64,000 nt of DNA from the NCBI GenBank assembly GCA_017302015.1, contig JAFLEE010000010.1, positions 1-64,000 of the forward strand. Direction: 5' to 3'. Position numbers and translations under genes: made by a program. Source of the DNA: Spirochaetota bacterium (lineage in GTDB: Bacteria > Spirochaetota > UBA12135 > COTS27 > JAFLEE01). This document shows positions 1 through 7,487 of the stretch, one piece after another (the stretch's first letter is position 1; the number at the start of each line of letters is the position of its first letter). The notes below the pieces were generated by a model. It saw nothing but the letters and a program-made list of their open reading frames with translations, ran no database searches and was not told the origin of the DNA.

Positions 1-1
1 C

Positions 2-943
2 ACCTGGACGCCCTTCGCCTGGAAGCATGATCCCCTCACCGGGAAGCGCGAGCGCTTGGAGGGGGCCGTCTACCACGCGTCCCCGGACGGCCGCACCCTC
101 GTCTGCTCCAACCCGGTGACCATGCGCAAGACCCAGCCCGGCTACGGCGTGCGGGTCCCCGATGCCCACGTGCCCTGGAACCGCGGCGCGGTGGAGGACG
201 ACGGCTTTTGGATCACCGACACCCGCACGGGCAAGCGCCGCCTGCTCATTTCGATCCGGCAAATGCTGGAGAAGGCGGAACCCAAGGTTCAGATCGGGGA
301 TCCTACCCAATACGAGATCTACGGTTTCCACTCCAAGTTCAACCCCCAGGGCGATCGGCTGATGCTGAGCCTGCGCTGGTTCCCCTTGAAGGGGGAACCT
401 CAATTCGACCTGTTCAAGACCGACCACCAGGCGGTCCGCTACGCCTGGATCACGATGAAGCTCGACGGGAGCGAGATCCGAAACGCCGTGGGGCCCGAAG
501 AATGGGAGAAGGGGGGCCACCACGCCACCTTCTTCCCCGACGGCAAGCGCATCTCCATGAACCTGAATATCGACCGGGATGTCCTGCGCCTCGTCCAGGT
601 GAACGCCGACGGAACGGACCTGCGGAAGATGACCTCGGCGCTCCCGGGATCCGGCCATCCCACGGTGCACCCCGACGGCCGCCACGTGCTCACCGACACC
701 TATACCTTCGAGAAGTTGGCCTTCGGCGACGGCACGATCCCTCTGCGGTGGATCGACCTCGAGCGCGGCTCGGAAGAATGCCTGGTTCGCGTGCGCACCA
801 AGCCCGATTGCGCCGATAGCGTCATGCGCATCGATCCCCACCCGGCCTGGGACCGCACCTGGCGCTATGTCGCCTTCAACGGCTTCGTCGGCGGCACGCG
901 CCGGGTGTATCTCGCCGATATGAAGGGCCTCGCGGACGCCTGA
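2..943 (+). CDS. PD40/TolB-like beta-propeller protein, 5' end outside the window
   Basis: The reading frame is open to the window edge, so the start lies upstream; a TTG at 56 is only an internal codon. The visible part of about 313 residues has repeated blade-like units ending in D-G-x-x-x motifs, such as ASPDGRTLVCSN, FFPDGKRISMN and VHPDGRHVLTD, and closes with DPHPAWDRTWRYVAFNG followed by RRVYLADM. That pattern is typical of TolB/oligogalacturonate-lyase-like six-bladed propellers of the PD40 type. Substrate and location cannot be read because the N-terminus and any signal peptide are missing. A secreted or periplasmic sugar-related role is inference from the family only. The next gene begins 54 bases later. 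Confidence 0.6.
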   Translation, partial: TWTPFAWKHDPLTGKRERLEGAVYHASPDGRTLVCSNPVTMRKTQPGYGVRVPDAHVPWNRGAVEDDGFWITDTRTGKRRLLISIRQMLEKAEPKVQIGDPTQYEIYGFHSKFNPQGDRLMLSLRWFPLKGEPQFDLFKTDHQAVRYAWITMKLDGSEIRNAVGPEEWEKGGHHATFFPDGKRISMNLNIDRDVLRLVQVNADGTDLRKMTSALPGSGHPTVHPDGRHVLTDTYTFEKLAFGDGTIPLRWIDLERGSEECLVRVRTKPDCADSVMRIDPHPAWDRTWRYVAFNGFVGGTRRVYLADMKGLADA

Positions 944-986
944 TCGGGCAGGAAAACGGGGGGATGCGGGGCCGGGCCCCGGACGG

Positions 987-992
987 TACAAT
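987..992 (+). promoter_or_regulatory. -10 box TACAAT, 5 bases before the start codon
   Basis: TACAAT is followed by five C residues and then the ATG at 998, with no Shine-Dalgarno sequence. This spacing would place the transcript start at or next to the A of the start codon. It is one of several such sites in the window. No convincing -35 box is visible. Confidence 0.45.
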
Positions 993-997
993 CCCCC

Positions 998-1558
998 ATG
1001 GTTCCCCTCCTGCGCCGCTCTCGCAACGCGTTCTTCATCGCTTTCGCGGCGCTCCTCTTCCTCAAGGCCGTCTTCCACCTGGGGCGCTTCGAGTTCACCA
1101 GCGTGCGGCTGAATTATGCCCTGGACCTCGTGCTCCTCGGGTCCCTCGTCCTCGCGTCCCTCTGGGTCTTCCTCTTCGTGGATTTCCCGTGGAGCCTCCT
1201 GAACCGGCTGAAGGATACCCTCGCCGTCCTGGGCATCTTCGGCACGATCATGATCTCGGTGATCTACCTCGTGCTGGCCCTGGGCATCCTAAGCCGCGGC
1301 ATCGATCCGAGCTTCATCCCGGTCGCGCGGGTGGAGGCCCCGGGCGGAAGCTACGGGCTCTACCGCGGTCCCGGGCTCTTCTCCAACGATTTTTCCCTCA
1401 CCGTCCGCCGAGAGAAAGAGGCCTTCTCCATGAGGCGTTACGAGACGCTCCTGGAGGCGAAGGGGCTCCTCGCTTGGACGAACCTGGAGTCGAACGGGGT
1501 GCGCCTGCTCTCCATCGCCCGCATCGGCGGCTCCAACGAGATCTTTCGCTATCCGTGA
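998..1558 (+). CDS. Small integral membrane protein of unknown function
   Basis: A 186-residue protein I do not recognise. It has three hydrophobic segments at about residues 12-27, 40-64 and 75-98, a positively charged N-terminus (MVPLLRRSRN), and a soluble C-terminal half of about 85 residues containing GSYGLYRGPGLFSNDFSLTV. The C-terminal half could sit outside the membrane. The gene appears to be leaderless, with a -10 box just before the ATG. It converges on araD, with a strong hairpin between the two genes. Confidence 0.6.
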   Translation: MVPLLRRSRNAFFIAFAALLFLKAVFHLGRFEFTSVRLNYALDLVLLGSLVLASLWVFLFVDFPWSLLNRLKDTLAVLGIFGTIMISVIYLVLALGILSRGIDPSFIPVARVEAPGGSYGLYRGPGLFSNDFSLTVRREKEAFSMRRYETLLEAKGLLAWTNLESNGVRLLSIARIGGSNEIFRYP

Positions 1559-1590
1559 CGGCGCCGGCCACGCCGCCGGGCAGGGTAAGG

Positions 1591-1616
1591 CCGGGGGCGC
1601 CGAAAGCGCCACCCGG
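1591..1616. terminator. Hairpin between convergent genes, probable bidirectional terminator
   Basis: CCGGGGGCGC (1591-1600) pairs with GCGCC (1606-1610) and CCCGG (1612-1616) around a CGAAA loop, with only A1611 bulged. The 10-bp GC stem lies between the stop of the membrane protein and the stop of araD. Neither side has a clear U-tract, so efficiency is uncertain. Confidence 0.5.
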
Positions 1617-1631
1617 AATCGAGGCGGCCGC

Positions 1632-2333
1632 CTAGTGGGCCGGGCCCTGCCCGTAATAGGCGTTCTTCCCGTGTTTGCGCTGGTAGTGTTTGTCGAGGAT
1701 GTGGGAAGGCAGGGGCGCGGCCTCGGGGCGGATGGCGAGGGTGAGCGTCGCCATCTCGGCGAGTTGTTCCAGGATCGCGGCGTGGTAGACGGCCTGGGCG
1801 GCGTCCTTGCCCCAGGTAAAGGGGGCGTGGCCGGCCACGAGGATCATGGGCGTCTCCGCGGGGTTGCGCGATCCCATGACGGCCATGATCTGGTGCCCGG
1901 TCTCCTCCTCATAGTCGCGCCCGACTTGCGCGGCGGTGAGGACCGCGGTCACCGGCACCTCGCCGTGGGCGTAATCGGCATGGGTCGTACCGTAGCAGGG
2001 CAATGCCCGGGCCGCCTGGCACCACGCGGTGGCCTGGGTGGAATGGGTATGGCAGACGCCGCCGACGGAGGGCATCTCGCGGTAGAGCACCACGTGGGTC
2101 TTGGTATCGCTGGAGGGTTTGAGCTTCCCCTCCACGACCCGATTCTCGAGGTCGACGAGCACCAGGTCGCGGGGATGGAGGTCATCGTAGGGGACGCCGC
2201 TGGGTTTGATGGCCAAGACGCCGCGCCGGCGGTCGATGCCCGAAACGTTCCCGAAGGTGTAGAGCACGAGGCCGCGGCGGTTTAATTCGAGGTTGGCCTC
2301 GAAGACCTCGCGGCGGAGTTCCTTGAAGCTCAT
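1632..2333 (-). CDS. araD: L-ribulose-5-phosphate 4-epimerase
   Basis: A 233-residue class II aldolase-fold enzyme (E. coli AraD has 231) that interconverts L-ribulose 5-phosphate and D-xylulose 5-phosphate in the cytoplasm. The metal site motif HTHSTQATAW is followed by YGTTHADYAHGEVPVT, and the C-terminal VAGHAPFTWGKDAAQAVYHA carries the third histidine; all match AraD closely. The ATG at 2333 overlaps the araB stop by four bases (ATGA), so the two are translationally coupled. A much longer frame upstream exists but runs antiparallel to the codon pattern of araB and is not the gene. No araA isomerase lies in the window. Confidence 0.93.
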   Translation of the reverse strand: MSFKELRREVFEANLELNRRGLVLYTFGNVSGIDRRRGVLAIKPSGVPYDDLHPRDLVLVDLENRVVEGKLKPSSDTKTHVVLYREMPSVGGVCHTHSTQATAWCQAARALPCYGTTHADYAHGEVPVTAVLTAAQVGRDYEEETGHQIMAVMGSRNPAETPMILVAGHAPFTWGKDAAQAVYHAAILEQLAEMATLTLAIRPEAAPLPSHILDKHYQRKHGKNAYYGQGPAH

Positions 2334-4033
2334 GGGTGGGCCGCTTCTCCCTCGATGAAGGCGCCCAGCCTGGCGTAGGCGGCGTAGAGACGCGCATAGG
2401 CCTTGGCGTTCTTCGGGTTGGGATGGTAGGTCTTGGCGACGCCCGAGTTCATCTTCTTCTGGGCGGCGGTGAAATCCGGGTAGAGCCCGGCGCACACGGC
2501 CGCGGCCATGGCCGAGCCGAGGGCGCAGCACTGGTCGGAGCCCACCACGTGGATGGGGCGGCCCAGCACATCGGCGCTGACCTGCATGACGAAGCCGCTC
2601 TTGCGGGCGATGCCGCCGAGGGCCACGACCTGCTTGATGGGCACGCCCTCCTTCTCGAAACGGTCGACGATGTTCTTGGCGCCGAAGGCCGTGGCCTCCA
2701 CGAGGGCGCGGAAGACCCGGGGCGCGTCGCTGCCGAGGCCGAGGCCCGCGATGGCGCCGGTGAGGCCCTGGTTGGCGTCGGGGGTGCGCCGGCCGTTCAT
2801 CCAATCCACCGCGACCACCCCGGAGGCGCCCGGGGCGAGCTTCTCGGCGGCGCGGGTGAGTTCCGTGAGGGTGTGGTCGGAGATCTTTTGGAGGATCGCC
2901 CCGCGTTTGGCGGGGGAAAGGCCCTTGGCATCGCCCAGAATGTGGCGCGCGGGCCAGAGCAGCAGGTTCTTATACCAGGCGTAGAGGTCGCCGAAGGCCG
3001 ATTGCCCGGCCTCCAGGCCCATCATATTGGGGACGATGCTGCCATCCACCTGGCCGCAGATGCCGCGCACGCATTTTTTGCCGATGGCCTTCACGGGGGC
3101 GACGACCATGTCGCAGGTGGAGGTGCCCATGACCTTGGTCATGGTGTAGGCCTGGATGTCGGCGCCCACGGCCCCCAGGTGCGCGTCGAAGGCCCCTACC
3201 GCCACGGGGATGCCGGCCGGCAGGCCGAGGCGCTGGGCCCATTCGGGGGTGAGGCGGCCCGCGGGGGTATCGCTGGTGTAGGTATCGGAGTAGAGCCGCT
3301 CGCGCAGGCCCTTCAGCACGGGGTCGAGTTTGGCGAGGAACGACTCGGGCGGCAAGCCCGCCCATTCGGGGTGCCACATGGCCTTATGCCCGGCGGCGCA
3401 GCGGCTGCGGCGCAGCGAAAGCGGATCGGTGTTCCCGGTGAGGAGGGCGGGCAGCCAATCGCAATGCTCCACCCACGAATAGGCACTGGCGCGGACCTTG
3501 GCGTCGGCGCGAAGCACGTGGAGCACCTTGGCCCAGAACCACTCGGAGGAATAGATGCCGCCCTCGTAGCGGGTATAGTCGACGCCGCCGCGGCGGTGGG
3601 CGAGGCGATTGATCTCATCGGCTTCCTTCACCGCCGTGTGGTCCTTCCACAGCACGAACATGGCGTTGGGATTCGCGGCGAAGTCCTTGCGCAGGGCCAG
3701 GGCGGTGCCCGAGCGGTCCACGGCCACCGGCGTGCTGCCGGTGGTGTCGATGCCGATGGCGGCGATGGAGGAGGCGAGGCCCTTCACGCCGCGAAGCGCC
3801 CCCCGGGTGGCTTCGACGAGGCTATCGAGGTAATCCTGGGGGTGTTGGCGGAATTGGTTTTTGCTCGGGTCGCAATAGAGGCCCCTGGCCCATCGGGGAT
3901 AGGCGCTCACCGCGGCGCAGACTTCCTTCCCATCGGCGACGCGCACCACAAGCGCCCGCACCGAATCGGTGCCGTAATCGAGCCCGAGTACATGGGCCCC
4001 GCTCCCAATCCCGTTTGCCTTGTTTCGCGCCAT
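2330..4033 (-). CDS. araB: Ribulokinase
   Basis: A 567-residue FGGY-family sugar kinase (E. coli AraB has 566) that phosphorylates L-ribulose with ATP. The N-terminal GLDYGTDSVRAL phosphate loop, YPRWARGLYCDPSKNQFRQH, the GAFDAHLGAVGAD catalytic segment and GLEAGQSAFGD are all AraB-type rather than xylulokinase-type. The start at 4033 is preceded by a GGGGGA ribosome-binding site and a promoter. It forms an araBD operon with the overlapping araD. Because araA and arabinose transport are absent here, the pair could also serve L-ribulose or L-xylulose use. Confidence 0.93.
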   Translation of the reverse strand: MARNKANGIGSGAHVLGLDYGTDSVRALVVRVADGKEVCAAVSAYPRWARGLYCDPSKNQFRQHPQDYLDSLVEATRGALRGVKGLASSIAAIGIDTTGSTPVAVDRSGTALALRKDFAANPNAMFVLWKDHTAVKEADEINRLAHRRGGVDYTRYEGGIYSSEWFWAKVLHVLRADAKVRASAYSWVEHCDWLPALLTGNTDPLSLRRSRCAAGHKAMWHPEWAGLPPESFLAKLDPVLKGLRERLYSDTYTSDTPAGRLTPEWAQRLGLPAGIPVAVGAFDAHLGAVGADIQAYTMTKVMGTSTCDMVVAPVKAIGKKCVRGICGQVDGSIVPNMMGLEAGQSAFGDLYAWYKNLLLWPARHILGDAKGLSPAKRGAILQKISDHTLTELTRAAEKLAPGASGVVAVDWMNGRRTPDANQGLTGAIAGLGLGSDAPRVFRALVEATAFGAKNIVDRFEKEGVPIKQVVALGGIARKSGFVMQVSADVLGRPIHVVGSDQCCALGSAMAAAVCAGLYPDFTAAQKKMNSGVAKTYHPNPKNAKAYARLYAAYARLGAFIEGEAAHP

Positions 4034-4056
4034 GGTTCCCCCGGTCTTCGTGGAGA

Positions 4057-4085
4057 ATCATAACGGCTGCCGGCGCCGACCGCAA
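4057..4085 (-). promoter_or_regulatory. Promoter of araBD
   Basis: On the minus strand TTGCGG (4085-4080) and TATGAT (4062-4057) are separated by 17 bases. The -10 box lies 23 bases upstream of the araB ATG, leaving a short leader with a GGGGGA ribosome-binding site. No AraC-type half-site pattern was recognised. Confidence 0.5.
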
Positions 4086-4143
4086 GGCGGGGCCGTGCCC
4101 CGGGAGGGGAAATTCGTGCGCCGGCTTCTGGGGCGCGCCGAAG

Positions 4144-5697
4144 CTAACGGGGCGTTTGGGCCTCTATTTGGGCCGACTTCCGCACGAGGTCGAGGAACTC
4201 GGCGGCAAGTTCCCAGCCCTTTTCATCGCGCACGCCCCGTGCGAGTCGTTCGGCCTGCTCGAAGTTTGCCTGGCCCCGATGGGGCGACCGGGCGAGCACC
4301 AGACCCCATTCGAGGACGGTCGCGGCGAAACGAAGGGCGGGCGGCGCGCTTTCCACGGCCATCGCGCGCCCGGGCGCGGAGACGCGAACGCGCCTGACCG
4401 TTGCGCCGGGGGCCGGCGTGAATTGGACGGCAACTTCGAAGAAGGTCGCCGCACCAAGGTCGCCGTCCACGGGAACGAGTTCATGGGCGATGACGAGGCC
4501 CTCTCCCGCGCGAAGTTCGCCTTGATCGGCTTGGACTGCGCCCGGCTGCCCCCCGTTCTCGAAACCGAGGAGCCGATGGGCTTTCACCCGGCGGCCGTCC
4601 CATCGCCATTCCAGGCTCGCCCCGCGTGCCACGGGGAGGGGGCCCGGCTTGCCTTTCCCCTCCAAGGCGGTGAGGGAAAGGAGGTGAGACGGGTTCCAAG
4701 GGCAGCGCAGGAGAGACACCTGGATGCCGACGCTTTCGGCCCCATCTGAGGTCGGTCGATGGAAACGGTAATGATTGAGGAGTTCTTCGAGGCGCACCGA
4801 GGAGCGTTTGGGGAATCGGCCCGCGAGGATTTCCCGGCGCACAAGATCGAAGGAGCCCCCGCCGATGCGGGCCGGAAGGCGGGAGACGCCCTCCCGCGTA
4901 CTTTCGATGAACGGATTCTCCGGGAAGGCCGCCGCGACCTGATCCACTGGCCGCGGCGCTTCATCCGCCTCGGCCCGCGAGGGGCTTGCGGCCTTCGCTG
5001 CGGGAGCCGATGCCGCCTGGCCCATGGAAGCGGCCATCCCGCCCATGGCCTTCTTCGATGCGCGGGAAGGGGGCGCCTCCATCTCCCGGGCGGAATCGAG
5101 TTTCTTTTCGAGGAAGCCGGGGCGATCCTCGCTCTCCACCTGAGCGATGGGCCAGATCGGGCCCAGGGCGGCGACCAGGTTGAGCGAAAGGTCGGCGGGA
5201 TCCGAGGCCGGAGAACTTCCGGGTTCGCCAAGCCCGACGGACGGTCGAGCGTCCCCTGGGCCTCCCGTCGCTTGGGAGCCTTTACGGCGGATGGTTTTCC
5301 GCTCGAGGTCGGTCTCCCCGCCAAGGGGCGCCGCGCTCGATGGCTTATCGCGCCCCCCGGCGGCGCGCGCATCCTCCACCGCGAGGTCTTGGTTCATCGA
5401 CTTCCCGCGCGGAGCCAGGAGGAGGACCACGGGGGTGAGGATTAAAAAGAAGAGGGCGATGGCCAGGGATGGGGCGAACCATTGGGGCCAACGGGGCCGT
5501 GGGCGCGGGGGAAATTTCAGCCCATGGGCCGCCTCGAGTTTCTGTCGCAGGCGCGCCTTCAAGGCGGGATCATCGGGGATCTGCGGCCGAAGGGCGCGCA
5601 AGTCCGCGAGGAGCCGCGCGACTTTATCCGTGTGCCCCGCGAGGCTCGGGTCGCGCTGGAGAAGTTCGCGTAGGATTTCGGCGTCTTCCGGCTTCAT
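4144..5697 (-). CDS. Membrane-anchored YfbK-like protein lacking the von Willebrand A domain
   Basis: A 517-residue protein in four parts. Residues 1-70 are a charged helical region, 74-95 one membrane segment, and 96-255 a low-complexity Ala/Pro/Ser linker. Residues 260-345 match the N-terminal domain of YfbK-type proteins (NPFIEST, VRLEELLNHYRF, CPWNPSHLL). Residues 357-512 match the C-terminal DUF3520 domain (RLLGFENGG, LRAGEGLVIAHELVP, LRFAATVLEWGLVL, GWELAAEFLDLV). In YfbK a VWA domain with an SGSM-type MIDAS motif lies between these two; here only about ten residues join them. The start overlaps the ECF sigma gene stop by four bases, so the cytoplasmic N-terminus and membrane anchor suggest an anti-sigma role. 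That role is inference; the domain match is seen directly. Confidence 0.75.
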   Translation of the reverse strand: MKPEDAEILRELLQRDPSLAGHTDKVARLLADLRALRPQIPDDPALKARLRQKLEAAHGLKFPPRPRPRWPQWFAPSLAIALFFLILTPVVLLLAPRGKSMNQDLAVEDARAAGGRDKPSSAAPLGGETDLERKTIRRKGSQATGGPGDARPSVGLGEPGSSPASDPADLSLNLVAALGPIWPIAQVESEDRPGFLEKKLDSAREMEAPPSRASKKAMGGMAASMGQAASAPAAKAASPSRAEADEAPRPVDQVAAAFPENPFIESTREGVSRLPARIGGGSFDLVRREILAGRFPKRSSVRLEELLNHYRFHRPTSDGAESVGIQVSLLRCPWNPSHLLSLTALEGKGKPGPLPVARGASLEWRWDGRRVKAHRLLGFENGGQPGAVQADQGELRAGEGLVIAHELVPVDGDLGAATFFEVAVQFTPAPGATVRRVRVSAPGRAMAVESAPPALRFAATVLEWGLVLARSPHRGQANFEQAERLARGVRDEKGWELAAEFLDLVRKSAQIEAQTPR

Positions 5698-6272
5698 GCG
5701 AGGCTCCGCAGGCCTTCGAGGCAGAAGGCGAGGAAGAGGGCCACGGGCGGCATGCGGTCCCGAAGCAGGGCCAGGCTGCGGGAGAACGACATCTTGCAGG
5801 CGTCGGCGCTTCGTCCGACGATGGCGGCGATCTCCTCGTACGACTTGTCCTCCCAGACGCGCAGGAGCACGACCTCCCGCTGCTGGGGCTTGAGTTCGGC
5901 GAGCAGGGTCCGCATTTGGGCCAGGCGCTCCTCGGGAACGGGTTCACCCTCGGCTTCCCGCGCGTCGGGCACGAGGCTGAGGTCGGAAAAGACGGTCTTC
6001 TTTTCCCGACGGAATTGGTCGATGACGCAGTGGCGGGCGATGGTGTAGAGCCAGGCGGGGAAGGGGCCCTTGGCCGGGTCGTAGGCGGTGATGCGGTCGA
6101 GGGCCTGGAGGAAGGCCTGGCTGACGATATCCTCCACCCGGTCGGGCTTCCCCCCGTGCCAGGCGACGAAGCGCCGGATGGGCTCGAAATAATGGTCGTA
6201 GAGTTCGCCGAAGGCGTCGCGGTCGCCTTTCGAGGCGCGGACCGCCAGGGCGTCGTGGGGATGGGGGCTCAT
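5694..6272 (-). CDS. ECF-type RNA polymerase sigma factor
   Basis: A 192-residue sigma-70 family protein with region 2 (DAFGELYDHYFEPIRRFV to WLYTIARHCVIDQFRREKK, about residues 20-90) and region 4 (LKPQQREVVLLRVWEDKSYEEIAAIVG, about 127-165), and no region 1 or 3. This is the extracytoplasmic-function architecture. An unusual hydrophobic tail (PPVALFLAFCLEGLRSL) follows region 4. Its stop overlaps the start of the YfbK-like gene by four bases, so the two are co-translated and probably form a regulator and membrane-regulator pair. Target promoters are unknown. A weak TATGAG lies six bases before the start codon. Confidence 0.9.
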   Translation of the reverse strand: MSPHPHDALAVRASKGDRDAFGELYDHYFEPIRRFVAWHGGKPDRVEDIVSQAFLQALDRITAYDPAKGPFPAWLYTIARHCVIDQFRREKKTVFSDLSLVPDAREAEGEPVPEERLAQMRTLLAELKPQQREVVLLRVWEDKSYEEIAAIVGRSADACKMSFSRSLALLRDRMPPVALFLAFCLEGLRSLA

Positions 6273-6325
6273 GGGCGTCTCATACCGGTACTACGCGCCC
6301 CAGGCCGGAAGGTAACGGGGGGCGG

Positions 6326-7264
6326 CTATTGCCGCCAGAAGCGCTCCATCCTCTTGATCAGGAAGAAGGTGCCGATGCCGAGGCCGACCATGAGGAGGAG
6401 GAAGATGGAGTAGGCCATCCACCGGTGCTCCTCGAATTTGAAGATCGCGGAGTACTCGGACATGCCCCCCACCCCGGCGAAGAAGCTGGGAACGGCCACC
6501 GCGATGACGAGGGCGTTGAGGTTCTTCATCATCATGTTGAGGTTATTGCTGATGATGGAGGCGCGGGCGTCCATGAGGCCCGAGAGCACCTGGGAGTAGA
6601 TCTGGGCCTGCTCGTAGCACTGGGCGTTCTCGATGCCCAGGTCGTCGATGAGCTCCAGGTTATCCCTGGAGAGGCCGAGTTTCTCGGCGAGGCTGCGCAT
6701 CTTGTCGACCACGCGCCCGTTGGAACTGATGGCGTTGAGGTAGTAGACGAGGCTCTTCTCGAGGGTGAACATGTGCAGCAGGTGGCGGTTGTCCATGGAC
6801 TGGTTGACCGAGACCTCGAGTTCGTCGCTGCACATGCTGATGACCTTCAAATGCTCCTGGAAATGGTGGATGGAGCGCTGCATCATCTTGAGCAGCAGGT
6901 CGGTGAGCGAGGAGCAGCGCCCGAAGGCCTTGCCCTCGAAGAGGGGCACGTCGTCGGCCATGACCACCACGATCTTCCCGGCGAAGGCGAAGAGGCCGAT
7001 GGAATGGATGCTGAAGAAGAAATTATCGCTGGGCGTGTAGCGCTTGGGGCGCTTGACGATGTAGGCCACGTGGTCGGGCTCGAACTCGAAACGGGCGGGC
7101 TCGTTGGGGTCGAGGGCCGACCCGAGGGTATGCTCGTCGATCTTGAGGTCGTCGATGAGGTGGCGCTTCTCGGCCTCGTCGGGGTTGATGTAGACGAGGA
7201 TCTGGGCGTTCTCGGCCCCGGTCTCGAGGACCCGTCCATCGTCGATGCGGTATTGCCTGATCAT
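6326..7264 (-). CDS. corA: CorA-family divalent metal ion transporter with an altered GMN motif
   Basis: A 312-residue CorA-type protein with a large cytoplasmic N-terminal domain, a long helix (about residues 120-250) and two C-terminal membrane segments (about 252-270 and 284-304), ending in a basic tail. The segment after the first membrane helix reads FFAGVGGMSEYSAIF. The signature YGMN of CorA, which forms the outer selectivity ring, is therefore GGMS. Topology and length otherwise fit CorA. Magnesium transport is the family default, but the changed filter means that ion preference should not be assumed. A GAGGGAAGG ribosome-binding region precedes the ATG, and a TACAAT box lies about 40 bases upstream. 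Confidence 0.85.
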   Translation of the reverse strand: MIRQYRIDDGRVLETGAENAQILVYINPDEAEKRHLIDDLKIDEHTLGSALDPNEPARFEFEPDHVAYIVKRPKRYTPSDNFFFSIHSIGLFAFAGKIVVVMADDVPLFEGKAFGRCSSLTDLLLKMMQRSIHHFQEHLKVISMCSDELEVSVNQSMDNRHLLHMFTLEKSLVYYLNAISSNGRVVDKMRSLAEKLGLSRDNLELIDDLGIENAQCYEQAQIYSQVLSGLMDARASIISNNLNMMMKNLNALVIAVAVPSFFAGVGGMSEYSAIFKFEEHRWMAYSIFLLLMVGLGIGTFFLIKRMERFWRQ

Positions 7265-7302
7265 GGACCCCGCCTTCCCTCGTGCCTGATTTCTACGGGG
7301 GA

Positions 7303-7308
7303 ATTGTA
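7303..7308 (-). promoter_or_regulatory. -10 box TACAAT upstream of corA
   Basis: The minus-strand TACAAT (7308-7303) lies 38 bases upstream of the corA start, leaving a leader of about 30 bases that contains the ribosome-binding site. No strong -35 box was seen. Confidence 0.35.
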
Positions 7309-7487
7309 GCGTGAAGGTCCCGCCCGGCAGGCTTAGAATATTCCTGCAACGATGCCCGGGGCGTCGGACCCCATGGAATAAGGGATTTTTAAGGAAACGG
7401 CGGCGCCATCGGCCGGGCGCGAAGGGCGGGGCGGGGGAGAATTCGGCGCGCGGCGCGGAATTCGCGGCCGCGGGAGACGGCGGGGCT

